Below, in pieces: positions 1-8,420 of a stretch of DNA of 64,000 nt (its first letter is position 1; every line of letters begins with the position of its first letter). The stretch covers positions 4,836,001 through 4,900,000 of the forward strand of contig NZ_CP034550.1 of assembly GCF_009498035.1 (NCBI RefSeq), written 5' to 3'. This stretch comes from Saccharothrix syringae. Its GTDB lineage: Bacteria; Actinomycetota; Actinomycetes; Mycobacteriales; Pseudonocardiaceae. The position numbers and the translations under genes are program-made. Below the pieces are notes generated by a model that was not told the origin of the DNA, did no database searches, and was given only the letters and a program-made list of their open reading frames with translations.

Positions 1-1
1 A

Positions 2-1477
2 CGCAGGCGACTCGCGGATTGGTCGATGCTATCGGGTTCTTCCGCAGGTTTTGGCACCGCGAACTATGGCGTTACCGCGTCGGCGGACGGCCGCGCTTTC
101 AGCTACAGCAACGGCGCCGACACGTTCCGTGTGTGGAGCACCGATCGGCCGACCGAATTCGATGCTCCCGACCTTACCGCGAATGCGCCGATCAAAACCC
201 CGGAGGCGATCGAGCTCAGCGCAAACGCCTCTTACATCGCAGTCGCCGAGGACAACACCATTTACGTCGCACCTGTGCGGCAAGCTGGCACTCCATCGGC
301 GGAACCCATCCGGCTGACCGGAACGGGCACGATCACGCGGCAGGGCCTGCGGTTCCTCGGCACGGATGGCACGAAACTCGTTTCCGCGTCGGGCAACCGG
401 GTGGCGGTGTGGGATCTGGCGCAGACCGATCGAATCAGCCACACCTTCCCGATCGAGGTATCCGCCGGGTGCAACGCATGTGGCCCGCCGGACGTCGCGG
501 TGTCGCCCGACGGCTCGCGCCTAGTGGTCATCGACGGCTCCGGGTGGGGCGGCGTGGCCGGTCCGACAGCACAGCCGCAGGACATCCGCACCCTGCCCAA
601 TCTCGGCCTGCCCGGCCGGTACGGCCCGGCGGTGTGGGAACGGGATGGCAGCCTCGCCACAGTGCTCGTGCAGCCACCGCTGGGAGGAACGGAGGTATCA
701 GTACCCGATGGGTGGCCGGTCTCCGTTCGCGGTGTACCGGCAGGGCAGCGCGGCGAGGGTGTGTTGTCGGCGGCACTGACTGCCGACACTCGTCAGGTGG
801 TGGTCGTCGAGGACGACGGCGGGATCGAACTGATCGACCTCTCGACCGCCGCCACCCGCAGGGTGTTACCTGATCCGGACGCGCCGCCCGCCCCCAGGGC
901 CCCTCGAGTCCAAGCGGCGGCGATCAGTTCGACTGCTGATCTGGTCGCGGTAGCCGACGAGGACTCTGTGATGATCCGCGCGGCGCACACCGGAGTCACC
1001 GTCGGCGAGATCGCGTTGCGCGACGTGAGGTACCTAGTGTTCGTGCCTGGTCGTCTGCTGGTGCAGCGGAAGTCCGGGGACCTGGAAATCTGGGACGAGC
1101 GGGGCGGGGAGCGCCGCGGGACCGTCGCGGGTGACCGCGGCTTCGTGTACCGGCCCGCCTCCAACGGTTCGCTGGTGGCCCGCACACGTGACGATGGGAC
1201 CATCGTCGTGGCGGACCTGGACACCGGAGCCGTCCTCGGCCCGCTCCCTGCAACCTTGTCTGGAGGTCGGGTGGGTGTCGCGTTCTCCGGTGACGGCATC
1301 CGGCTCGTCACGGTGACCGAGGGAGCTGGCACCGGCCTCGGGAGGGCGGTGCACCGCGACATCTCCGACGAGACGATGGTGCGTACCGCCTGTGCGACGG
1401 CGGGCCGGGACCTGCGTGCCGATGAGTGGAACATGCTGGTCGGCGAACCAGTGCCGGAAGACTTGATGTGTCGATGA
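2..1477 (+). CDS. WD40-repeat protein, C-terminal part (5' end outside window)
   Basis: The reading frame is open from base 2, so the gene very probably starts upstream; the first in-window ATG (26) is unlikely to be the true start. The protein shows loosely repeated beta-propeller blades (phrases such as VAVSPDGSRLVV, VAVADEDSVMIRA and VGVAFSGDGIRLVTV about every 40-45 residues). It ends with a tail ACATAGRDLRADEW...PEDLMCR resembling the end of actinobacterial WD40 proteins with an N-terminal NACHT/STAND ATPase, caspase or protease module. The likely role is the sensor or scaffold half of a signalling or conflict ATPase, but the effector domain is not visible here. The stop is TGA at 1475-1477. 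Confidence 0.8.
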   Translation, partial: RRRLADWSMLSGSSAGFGTANYGVTASADGRAFSYSNGADTFRVWSTDRPTEFDAPDLTANAPIKTPEAIELSANASYIAVAEDNTIYVAPVRQAGTPSAEPIRLTGTGTITRQGLRFLGTDGTKLVSASGNRVAVWDLAQTDRISHTFPIEVSAGCNACGPPDVAVSPDGSRLVVIDGSGWGGVAGPTAQPQDIRTLPNLGLPGRYGPAVWERDGSLATVLVQPPLGGTEVSVPDGWPVSVRGVPAGQRGEGVLSAALTADTRQVVVVEDDGGIELIDLSTAATRRVLPDPDAPPAPRAPRVQAAAISSTADLVAVADEDSVMIRAAHTGVTVGEIALRDVRYLVFVPGRLLVQRKSGDLEIWDERGGERRGTVAGDRGFVYRPASNGSLVARTRDDGTIVVADLDTGAVLGPLPATLSGGRVGVAFSGDGIRLVTVTEGAGTGLGRAVHRDISDETMVRTACATAGRDLRADEWNMLVGEPVPEDLMCR

Positions 1478-1522
1478 CTAAATTAGGGCTTACTGACCTT
1501 CAATTCGTGGTGTCGGTCGAGG

Positions 1523-2580
1523 TCAGGTGGGGTGGAATTGGAGACCGGTGCCGGTGAGGCAGCCGTTGATGATGTCGCTGCGGTACTGGATCTTGCGTAG
1601 GCCCTGTCGGACCGTCCGAACGAGATGGTCGAGGGTGGTGAAGGCGACGTTGGACAACCAGCGACGCCGCAGCACCGACCAGATGCCCTCGACCGGGTTG
1701 AGGTCGGGCGCGTAGGCCGGAAGCCGGTCAACCAGTCCGTGCCGTCGATGAAGGCGAGCATCTCGTCGGAGCGGTGGGTGGGCAGGTTGTCCCACACGAG
1801 CACGATCGGCCCGCCGAGTTGGCGGTGGGCGGCTACGAGCAGGTCGCGGTAGTCGGTCCAGGCGAAGCTGCGGCGCCCTCCGCGTCCGGTGTCCAGCCGG
1901 GGCCGGTGGATCAGCCGCGAGCGCTCGCCAGGCTTGTAGCAGGCCAGGGCCGCGACCGACAGTCGGCGGCGCAGCCTGGTGCGCACCCGGACCACCGGGG
2001 TGCGGCCACGCGGTGCCTAAGTGCGGGCAGTGGGCGGCGTCATCGACATCCCGGACTCGTCCTCGAAGACAATCCAGGCGTCGAGCGCCGCCGCGGTGCT
2101 TCCACCTGCGGCCACGTGTCCTTCCCCCAGTCGGCCACCGCCTGGTCGTCGCGTTCCACCGCCCGCCGCACCGGCACCTGGCGCGTCCAGCCGTGCCGCC
2201 GCAACAGCAGGTGAACCCCCCTGCACCGTGTAGCCCACATGGAACCGGCGCCCAATCAGGGTCCTGATCCGCGACAGCGTCCAGATCTGGTCCGGCCAGC
2301 CGTGCGCCGTCGGTCCTTTGCGCAACTCCTGTTCCAGCCGGGCGAACTTCGCCTCGTCCAGCCGGGGCAACGACGCTGCTCCGGCCGAGGCCAATGCCCG
2401 GGGACCGCCCGCAATCCAGGACCGTCGCCACCGCTGCACCGACCGCACGCTGACCCGCAGGTCTTTGGCGATCGCTGCGTTCTCCTCGCCTGCGGCAAAC
2501 CGCTCGGCCGCCTACAGGCGCAGCCGTTCCCGGAACTCCCGCCGCTCGGCGGTCATCCCACCACCCTGCGCATACCGCAT
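1523..2580 (-). pseudogene. Decayed IS630-family transposase
   Basis: Three reading frames together give a complete IS630-type transposase. The N-terminal helix-turn-helix (RVSVRSVQRWRRSW) and first catalytic Asp (WIVFEDESGM) are in one frame. The middle with the second Asp (VLVWDNLPTHRSDEM) is in another. The C-terminus with the catalytic Glu (APDLNPVEGIWSVLRRRW) is in a third. A TAG also interrupts the segment after RERLRL near the N-terminus. All DDE residues survive but cannot be made as one protein, so the element is immobile unless complemented. The ATG at 2580 (MRYAQGGG) matches the usual start of this family. No convincing terminal inverted repeats were found. Confidence 0.85.
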
Positions 2581-2652
2581 CCCACCGGCATACCGCAACG
2601 ATCAAGATATGTCAGCACCAACGATAACACGAATTGAAGATCAGTAGAGTGG

Positions 2653-2733
2653 TAGCGCAACAGCCCTGTCTTGGGTGAGGGATCGGGTTCTGTGGAAGGA
2701 AACCGACCCTACCCAGGCAGGGCTGTTGCGCTA
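2653..2733. repeat. 81-bp snap-back inverted repeat (MITE-like)
   Basis: The left arm TAGCGCAACAGCCCTG is perfectly complementary to the right arm CAGGGCTGTTGCGCTA at the other end. Complementarity continues inward with few mismatches (cttgggt/acccagg, then gggatcgggtt/aaccgaccct), so nearly the whole 81 bp can fold into one hairpin around a short GA-rich loop. It carries no coding capacity. It could be a miniature transposable element, the fused ends of a deleted IS, or a strong transcriptional barrier between the decayed transposase and the defence-like operon. Confidence 0.75.
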
Positions 2734-3303
2734 TCTCCGCAGGTTAACATTTCTGAATAGCGCTCTTCGAGTCCGAGGGCGCGCCTCTTCGCATGTCATC
2801 AGTTCGGCGAGCGGAGGGGCCCGCCGCACACCACTGTCGCCGTGAGGAACCACTAACGGGACGGATCTGGCTTACGGCCCAAGCCCGGCGGACTGGAAGC
2901 GCGGTTCGGCTACCGCTTTGGGCGTGGCCGACGGTGTCGTGCTGGTTTCTGGTGCGCCTTGGCGGTGATGGTGCTGACACGACTCGACTGCGAGGGCCTG
3001 GTGCAGGATCGACGCCGCCGACGATCTGGACGACGAGGTCGCCGATCTGCGTCGCGCCTATCCTGACCTGCAAGTCCCGGAGAGCTGCATCGGTGAAGGG
3101 TCGTGGAACGACCCGCACGTTCAGTTGCGGCGGTGAGCAGAAGCCAGACTGCCCTCAGGCCCATCAGGTATGGACACTGCAAGCGCGGCTGAGCCCGCAT
3201 TCGACGCCAAGCGCGGCCGTCCACGGCGTGGACCACAGCCCATCACCTGGACGGGCCGGGTGACCGGGTTGCGCCATCTGCGGGTCTCGTCGCGTCCGCA
3301 GGT
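2734..3303. other. Intergenic stretch, no supported gene
   Basis: Short open frames exist on both strands, but none has a ribosome binding site, a recognisable domain or consistent codon use. The stretch lies between the hairpin repeat and the last gene of the minus-strand defence-like operon and looks like eroded DNA. I see no RNA gene or clear terminator in it. Confidence 0.5.
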
Positions 3304-3492
3304 TCAGTCCTTGGTGCTGGCAGGTGGGGTGGACTCGCCTTCCTTTTGGCCGCCTTGCCCGGGGCCAGCTGGCATTGTCGGGAGATTGAAAGGGGTGTTG
3401 GGAGCGATGTAGCCCCCGCGCTTCTGGCTTTCGTTAACTCGCTCGTCGGCGGGATTCCTGGGGGTGTCCTGGTTGTCCCGTGTCTTGCTCAT
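3304..3492 (-). CDS. Small hydrophilic protein, last gene of TIR/caspase operon
   Basis: A 62-residue protein beginning MSKTRDNQDTPRNPADER and rich in Pro, Gly, Gln and charged residues, with no membrane segment and no family I recognise. The reason to call it real is context: its ATG (3492) overlaps the stop of the upstream DUF6338-like gene (3489) in an ATGA arrangement, implying translational coupling. It could be an accessory or disordered regulator of the membrane protein. A chance open frame remains possible. Confidence 0.5.
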   Translation of the reverse strand: MSKTRDNQDTPRNPADERVNESQKRGGYIAPNTPFNLPTMPAGPGQGGQKEGESTPPASTKD

Positions 3493-4145
3493 GTTCTGTA
3501 CTCCTTGATGTCGATGTACTCGATCTCGGCCCAGCGGACCAGGAGCCCGCGCTCGCCCGGGACGGGCGTGGGCTTGTTTTCTCTATCGAGGGTGAGCTCG
3601 CCGGTCGCTTGATCAACGACGAAGGCCAGGGCGAGATAGAGGTCGCCCTCTTCAGGGTGGCCGGCTGCGTAGGAGTAGCGCCCGTCGGGGGTGCGGCCGA
3701 AGTATCCGGCCAGCCAGGTTCCAGACTTGAGTCTGATCAGGACGATGGCCTGCACGGCGTGGCGCCAGAGGTAGTCCCAGGCCCGAGGCTCGGGGGCGTC
3801 GCCGACCAGGGCGACGGCCCACTTCTTGTGGGTCTTGTGTCCCCAGCCGACCAGGCTGCCCACTGCGGTAGGCAGCAGGACGTAGGTCAGGGCGACGACT
3901 TCCAGCAACCACCAGGTCACGGTGCCGTTCTGAAGTCGCTTCTCGACGACGAGGTACCGATAGAGCAGGTGCTCAGGGGCGGCGAAGACGGCGTGCAGCA
4001 GCGCCGAGGATGCCAGGAACCGGATCAGGCGGTCGGAGAAGCTGATGCCGTAGCTGCCTGCGACTCGCTCGTAGGCGAAGGTGTAGGACGCGCCGGGCAG
4101 CAGCGCGAGCAAGGCAACCAGCAGACCTTGGAACGTGGCGATCAT
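3489..4145 (-). CDS. DUF6338-like membrane protein
   Basis: A 218-residue protein with an N-terminal membrane helix (residues about 5-22, LLVALLALLPGASYTFAY). A second hydrophobic helix follows (about 80-100, WWLLEVVALTYVLLPTAVGSLVGW). The soluble C-terminal half has the pattern WDYLWRH...VLIRLKSGTWLAGYFG...GDLYLA, which I associate with the DUF6338 family of small membrane proteins of unknown function. Its start overlaps the stop of the SLOG-like gene by 4 bases, and its end overlaps the following small gene. In a TIR/caspase operon, a membrane protein is a plausible effector or membrane anchor; that is inference. Confidence 0.65.
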   Translation of the reverse strand: MIATFQGLLVALLALLPGASYTFAYERVAGSYGISFSDRLIRFLASSALLHAVFAAPEHLLYRYLVVEKRLQNGTVTWWLLEVVALTYVLLPTAVGSLVGWGHKTHKKWAVALVGDAPEPRAWDYLWRHAVQAIVLIRLKSGTWLAGYFGRTPDGRYSYAAGHPEEGDLYLALAFVVDQATGELTLDRENKPTPVPGERGLLVRWAEIEYIDIKEYRT

Positions 4146-4618
4146 GCGCGTTGCACGCCCTGTGGCCAGCTCACCAGCACCTCGCGGCCGAGCATGCGGG
4201 CGTGGGCGACCGCGTCGCCCGTGCCGCCTAAGCCGCGGGCAGGTTGCCCGTCCCAGACAGCCACCAGCAGGTCACAGTGCTCGACGATGTAGTTGCCCGC
4301 CGCGTGGTAGGCAGATTCGTCGGGCACATCGAAGGGCAGTCGGGTGGTGTCCGCCGCGGCGTCGAGCAGTCGAAGGTAGGTATCGAGGGCGTTTCCTCGG
4401 AAGGTGGTCTCGTAGGCGAGTGAGGGTATGACGGCGTGCAGCTTGCCCCCGGCGGCGAGCACCAGCTCTGCGAACAGCTGGTCGGCTCCCTCCGCCAGAC
4501 TCGCCATGCCGGTGAACGGCTCGTGCTGCCCCCTCAGCAGCGCCCGTATGTCATCCTCGGCGCGACGACGCGCAGCCTCGGGCAGGTTCTGGTGCCCGCT
4601 GATCCCGATGATCATCAT
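4142..4618 (-). CDS. SLOG/LOG-like nucleotide-binding sensor protein
   Basis: A 158-residue Rossmann-like protein that opens IIGISGHQNLP. It contains ASLAEGADQLFAELVLAAGG, a conserved AGNYIVEHCDLLVAVWDGQP motif and a G-rich turn GLGGTGDAVAHAR before VLVSWPQG. This pattern is typical of SLOG-superfamily (DprA/LOG-related) proteins. In bacterial conflict systems they are thought to bind or process nucleotide-derived signals. The start (ATG 4618) overlaps the stop of the caspase gene (4615). In this operon it is the best candidate for the sensor of a nucleotide messenger, possibly one made by the TIR-like protein. Confidence 0.7.
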   Translation of the reverse strand: MMIIGISGHQNLPEAARRRAEDDIRALLRGQHEPFTGMASLAEGADQLFAELVLAAGGKLHAVIPSLAYETTFRGNALDTYLRLLDAAADTTRLPFDVPDESAYHAAGNYIVEHCDLLVAVWDGQPARGLGGTGDAVAHARMLGREVLVSWPQGVQRA

Positions 4619-5568
4619 AGGTATCCTTTGTCAACCATGTGCCAGTAGTGCTTGCCCAGCGGGGTGAGACGACAGCCAAGATTCTGCATCGCGGCGTAGT
4701 ACATGTGCTCGTGCCCGACGGGCTCGAGAAGCTTGCTCGCACGGCACAGCTGGAGCTGCCTAAACACCTCTTCATGCTCGGGGTGCGGCGGTAGACCGCT
4801 TTGGCTCTTGTCTGGCTCATAGGTGGGGTCGAGGGGGAACTCGTGGTCGGGTGTGGGGAACCAGGTGGTCAATTGCTGAAGCGTCGTCACGGGCACGTCG
4901 GGTTTGCAGCTGCGCAACGGGTGGAGCCGGTCGACGTTGGTCTTGAAGGTGGGACGCTGATCCCAGGCCCCGAAGGACTCCGACAGGTAGGCGTACAGAC
5001 CGGCCACGGTGACGTGGCCCAGCACGTCGGCCGCCCCGCCGTCGAGAGCGCCCTCCAGGTAGGTGGAAAAGATCCCCCGCCCGTTCAGTTCATCGGAGGT
5101 CTGGTCGGAACGACTGGCGGTCAGGATGGACACGCCGTTGCGCAGGACTGCAGCCTTGTCGGCAAGCAGGGACACTGTGCCCGCGCCACCGGAAAAGCAG
5201 CAGTCCAGGATCACTACGACCTCACTGACGGGGGAGTTCTTGACGAACTCGAGGATCTCACCGAACCGAACGCCAGGGGTGTTCCCCTGCCCGTCGGTGG
5301 TGGCCAAGGCAACGTCCCCGCTCACAGGCCTTCCGTGGCCCGCGAAGTACAGCAGCGCGAAGTCCGCCCCAGGCGCCAGCAACTGTTGGACTGCAGCCAA
5401 CAGTTCGTCTCGGGTCACCCTGCCGATCAAGGACCGGCAATCGAGGTTGCGGCTGTTGTCCTCGTTGCGCGACAGTAGGGGTTGCAACGCATGAGCGTCG
5501 TTCTCACACCCGCCCAAGTCGCTGGTGTGGTCGTAGCGGTCGATCCCGACCAGCAGTGCCCGCCGCAT
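4615..5568 (-). CDS. Caspase-like (peptidase C14) protein with C-terminal winged-helix-like tail
   Basis: A 317-residue protein starting MRRALLVGIDRY, the usual first strand of C14 proteases. The catalytic His is in YFAGHGRP (H78) and the catalytic Cys in ILDCCFSGG (C124 by alignment to D-x-C-H-S-G). After about residue 225 comes a separate domain ending YYAAMQNLGCRLTPLGKHYW, which resembles the winged-helix adaptors on conflict-system effectors. The start lies one base after the TIR-like stop (TGA-G-ATG). An intact catalytic dyad argues for an active protease, presumably cleaving a cellular or partner protein when triggered. Confidence 0.85.
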   Translation of the reverse strand: MRRALLVGIDRYDHTSDLGGCENDAHALQPLLSRNEDNSRNLDCRSLIGRVTRDELLAAVQQLLAPGADFALLYFAGHGRPVSGDVALATTDGQGNTPGVRFGEILEFVKNSPVSEVVVILDCCFSGGAGTVSLLADKAAVLRNGVSILTASRSDQTSDELNGRGIFSTYLEGALDGGAADVLGHVTVAGLYAYLSESFGAWDQRPTFKTNVDRLHPLRSCKPDVPVTTLQQLTTWFPTPDHEFPLDPTYEPDKSQSGLPPHPEHEEVFRQLQLCRASKLLEPVGHEHMYYAAMQNLGCRLTPLGKHYWHMVDKGYL

Positions 5569-5569
5569 C

Positions 5570-5947
5570 TCAGAGCCCGTCGATGAACTGCGCGACCGTG
5601 TCCCACGTCCACGCCTTGCACGGGGCGCTGCCCATCTCGGCGGGCTTGGTCCGGTAGTCTTCCAACCAAATGCCCAGCAGAGGCTTGCGCTCCTCCACCG
5701 CGCACTTAATCTCCCACAACTCTCCGGTGGCGCGTGGCGTGGAGGCACTGATTAGCGCGATCACACCATCGGATCGGCGAATACGCGTCCGCACCCGCTC
5801 CTTCCACTGCGTCTCGTAGGGCTCCTTCACCGACATGTCGATGAACTCGAACGGTGTCCGCGCGCTCACGCGCTGCCCCGTGAACAGGTTACGGCTTGCC
5901 TCGTCCTCCTTGGCGAAGGCGATGAACACCGTTTTCTTGCCGGACAT
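5570..5947 (-). CDS. TIR-like (DUF1863/MTH538-type) domain protein
   Basis: A 125-residue single-domain protein. It has an opening beta strand KTVFIAFAKEDEA, the motif YETQWKERVRTRIRRSDGVIALIS and LWEIKCAVEERKPLLGIW. This order (first strand, W-x-x-x-I/V helix, sd-V-ialiS strand, WEi helix) matches ThsB/MTH538-type TIR-like folds. Some members make cyclic ADP-ribose-like signals or cleave NAD. The Glu in the WEI motif is at the usual catalytic helix. I chose ATG 5947 because GGGAGA sits at normal spacing; a GTG eight codons upstream (5971) is possible. It is the first gene of the operon. Confidence 0.75.
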   Translation of the reverse strand: MSGKKTVFIAFAKEDEASRNLFTGQRVSARTPFEFIDMSVKEPYETQWKERVRTRIRRSDGVIALISASTPRATGELWEIKCAVEERKPLLGIWLEDYRTKPAEMGSAPCKAWTWDTVAQFIDGL

Positions 5948-5982
5948 GAACTTCTCCCGCTTCTTCCGCACCTGTGGCGCAG

Positions 5983-5988
5983 ATTATG
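5983..5988 (-). promoter_or_regulatory. Probable -10 element of the TIR/caspase operon
   Basis: On the minus strand CATAAT stands 35 bases before the chosen ATG, in otherwise G+C-rich DNA. No good -35 is visible at 17 bp. The site lies between the operon and the inserted IS (left end 6122), so the insertion should leave this promoter intact. Confidence 0.4.
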
Positions 5989-6066
5989 GTTGATGGCGGG
6001 CCACAGTACACCGAGACACCGACACACCGGAGGCACCGACAACCTGGCGGCGTGGTGACCGCACCC

Positions 6067-7590
6067 TCAACTCGGTCGTGCGCCACCTGCACAGGGCTGG
6101 CATACACGGTTCATAGACCTCCTAGCTTGAGTTTTAACCTGTTCGGCGGGGTCATGGGTTGCTCGACTTGGTCTTCCTGCCGCGTGTGGGTTTCTGCTTG
6201 TTTGTGCTGGTGACGGTGTGGACGTCGTGGCGTGCCGCGGGCTGGTGGTTGGACAGTCCCGTGGGGCGTCCCGGGCCGGGTCGAGAGGGTTTCGGGACAC
6301 GGGCCGGACAGGCCAGTTGTGGACGTAGGTTCCGAAACCCCGGCGGATCCGTGACGGGCTCAGTCGCTGGGTCGGCCGGGGTTTCTCCCAGGGGCGACGC
6401 AGGTCGGTGGCAAGTTTGCGGGCGAGGCGGAGCTGGGTGTAGGCGGCCAGCAGTAACCAGGTCCAGCGGTCGGCCGCGTCGGGTGAGGGCAGTTTCGGGG
6501 TGGTCCAGCCGAGGGTTTGCTTGAGCATGCGGAAGGTGTGCTCGATGTCGAAGCGGCGCAGGAACGCCTGCCAGGTCAGATCGACCTCGGCGCGGGTGAG
6601 GCCGGTGCGGGAGTGCCAGAGCCACACGGGTTTTGGAATCGCGCCCGAGGGCAGACGCTCGACCTGCAGCCAGATCACGGTGCCTTCCAGGATCGGCAGC
6701 TCCCCGTCATGGGCGGCCCAGGCGATGTGGTGGGTCAACCGTGGGTGCAGCCGGTCCCAGGCCCGGACCAGCGCGGGGCCGTAGAGTCGGGTGGTGGTCT
6801 CGCTGGTGATCTCCGGCTCGGCCCAGGTGGCCCGGTCGCCGAAGACGAACTCGCCGCCGTGGCGGCAGGGCCTGCCCCTCGTGCCGGGCGGATGAGGCGG
6901 GGCCGGGCGGCGCAGGACCCGGTCCGACCGCATCCTCACCAGCACCGCGATCGAGAGATCGGCCAGCACGTGCGCCAGTCGCGGTCCGTCGTAGCCTGCG
7001 TCGGCGACCGGCAGAATCTCCGGATCACCCGGCGACCAGTGCCCGGCGGCGATCAGTCGGGCCACCACGTTTCTGATCTGTCGGGCGGTCACGCTCGCGG
7101 CGTCGTCACCGGGCGCGAGCCGGACCGCGTCCAGCGGCGCGGTCCACGAGTGACGCCCGGTTTCCAGGGCGACGACGATGGAGTAGGGCCAGCCCGGGAC
7201 CATCATGTGCTGGTCCTTGCCCCGGCCGTAGGTGTGACACAGGATCCGCTGCGGGCAGGTGTGTGCCTCCGGGCGCAGCCAGCAGGTCACGTCCACCGCC
7301 AGCACCAGCCGGCCATCCGCGGCACGAGGCAGCGACACCGCAGTCAGCGCTGTCCGCAACCTGTCGATGTCGACACGCCCTCGTGCCAGCGCGGCATAGC
7401 CACTGCCATGCCCGCGGCGATGCTCGCCTGTGAACGACAACTCCGCGATCGAGCGGACCGGCCCGTCGGTGCACAACACCGCGTCGGTCAGCTCGAACAA
7501 GGCGTCCGTCCGCCGGGTCAGGCACCGGTAGTACTCCTGTCGCAACTCGGACAGCTCCCCGGCCGCACCGGCGTCACGGGCATGGTGCAC
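6067..7590 (-). CDS. DDE transposase (IS4/IS701-like)
   Basis: A transposase of about 507 residues. It carries a DDE-type core: LVLAVDVTCWLRPEAHT (first Asp), ILPVADAGYDGPRLAHVLADL (second Asp) and the Y-REK-like region FDIEHTFRMLKQTLGW (Glu), followed by a helical C-terminus. The frame is unbroken, so the element may be active. I prefer the GTG at 7590 (VHHARDAGAAGEL), because the upstream residues do not resemble a transposase N-terminus. The stop (6067) lies 55 bases beyond the left terminal repeat, so the last residues are encoded by flanking DNA; the native C-terminus may have been altered by insertion. Confidence 0.85.
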   Translation of the reverse strand: MHHARDAGAAGELSELRQEYYRCLTRRTDALFELTDAVLCTDGPVRSIAELSFTGEHRRGHGSGYAALARGRVDIDRLRTALTAVSLPRAADGRLVLAVDVTCWLRPEAHTCPQRILCHTYGRGKDQHMMVPGWPYSIVVALETGRHSWTAPLDAVRLAPGDDAASVTARQIRNVVARLIAAGHWSPGDPEILPVADAGYDGPRLAHVLADLSIAVLVRMRSDRVLRRPAPPHPPGTRGRPCRHGGEFVFGDRATWAEPEITSETTTRLYGPALVRAWDRLHPRLTHHIAWAAHDGELPILEGTVIWLQVERLPSGAIPKPVWLWHSRTGLTRAEVDLTWQAFLRRFDIEHTFRMLKQTLGWTTPKLPSPDAADRWTWLLLAAYTQLRLARKLATDLRRPWEKPRPTQRLSPSRIRRGFGTYVHNWPVRPVSRNPLDPARDAPRDCPTTSPRHATTSTPSPAQTSRNPHAAGRPSRATHDPAEQVKTQARRSMNRVCQPCAGGARPS

Positions 7591-7713
7591 ACTGATCAAC
7601 TGAAGCCCTTGGTTCGATCTTCTTTCTGTCGCAAGAAGAATGATCAATCAAGGGCTTCACTCGTGATCAACCAGGGTGTCAGCCGACCCCTCAGAGGTTG
7701 AAACTCAAGCTAG
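6122..7713 (-). mobile_element. Complete insertion sequence with 19-bp terminal inverted repeats
   Basis: The left end CTAGCTTGAGTTTTAACCT (6122-6140) and right end AGGTTGAAACTCAAGCTAG (7695-7713) are inverted copies with one mismatch. The 1592-bp element carries one transposase gene on the minus strand. No obvious target-site duplication is visible. It lies about 175 bp upstream of the TIR-like gene start. Its outward-facing left end reads AAGCTAGGAGGTCTATGAAC on the minus strand, which places an AGGAGG and ATG right at the junction. Confidence 0.85.
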
Positions 7714-8420
7714 TGGTCGCAGTTCTGCGAACGTTTCTACTGGCGATGAGTTGTTCACGGTGGAGCGGCTGGACGCTGCACGCCTGCGCCACACGGCCGT
7801 GACCTGCGCGCCGAAGGTGGCATGGCGCCCCGACAGTTCACAGCGTGGGTAGGACTCGCAGCGGGCGTCCAGAACATGATCTGGCGGGGGAGCCTTTGGG
7901 TCGCAATCGGTTCTGGTGACATTCTGGCCGCTGGTCACACGTGGGCGTTTGAAGGCGAAGGTGGTATTGGGCCTGCGTACATCCGCTGCCGTGTCGGGTG
8001 ACGGTGTGGCGGCGGACCACTGCGCATCCAGGGTCGGCGGTGTCAGCGTGGAGCAAGGTGTGGGCTACGAGGGGAATGGCCGATCGGCGGGTTACCGCGG
8101 TCGGACACGGTGACGGAACTGGTTAGTGTCCGATTGTCCGACGAGTTCCCAGGGGGGTGCAGCTTCATGAGTGAGCAGGTCGAGATTGCTCGACACATCA
8201 TCGTGTAGAATGTCCGGCGGCACGGTGATCCGTGTCTTAATGGGAGGAGTCTGCTCGGATGTTCGGGATCACGACAGGTACTTCGTTAACTTAATGGACC
8301 TTATCCCCGGTACTCACAAACTCTCCTTCGGTGATGCTGTCATCGAAGGGGTATGTGCCGGACTGCGGCGACTGGTTCTGCAATATGAGGAAGGAGCATG
8401 AGTTGTTGATGCTTAGCTCG
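7714..8420. other. Intergenic stretch with possible eroded small gene
   Basis: No gene is well supported. At 8168 an ATG follows a good AGGGGGG (8151-8157) but its frame ends after 13 codons. A neighbouring frame (about 8207-8401) continues with YFVNLMDLIPGTHKLSFGDA and then AVIEGVCAGL, ending QYEEGA. The two together look like a small protein broken by a frameshift, of no family I can name. The base composition drops from about 8200 onwards, matching the following gene. Confidence 0.35.

Noticed and set aside
4801-5478. Plus-strand open frame of about 225 codons inside the caspase gene
   Set aside because: It is antisense to a clearly conserved protease, with no ribosome binding site or protein-like composition.
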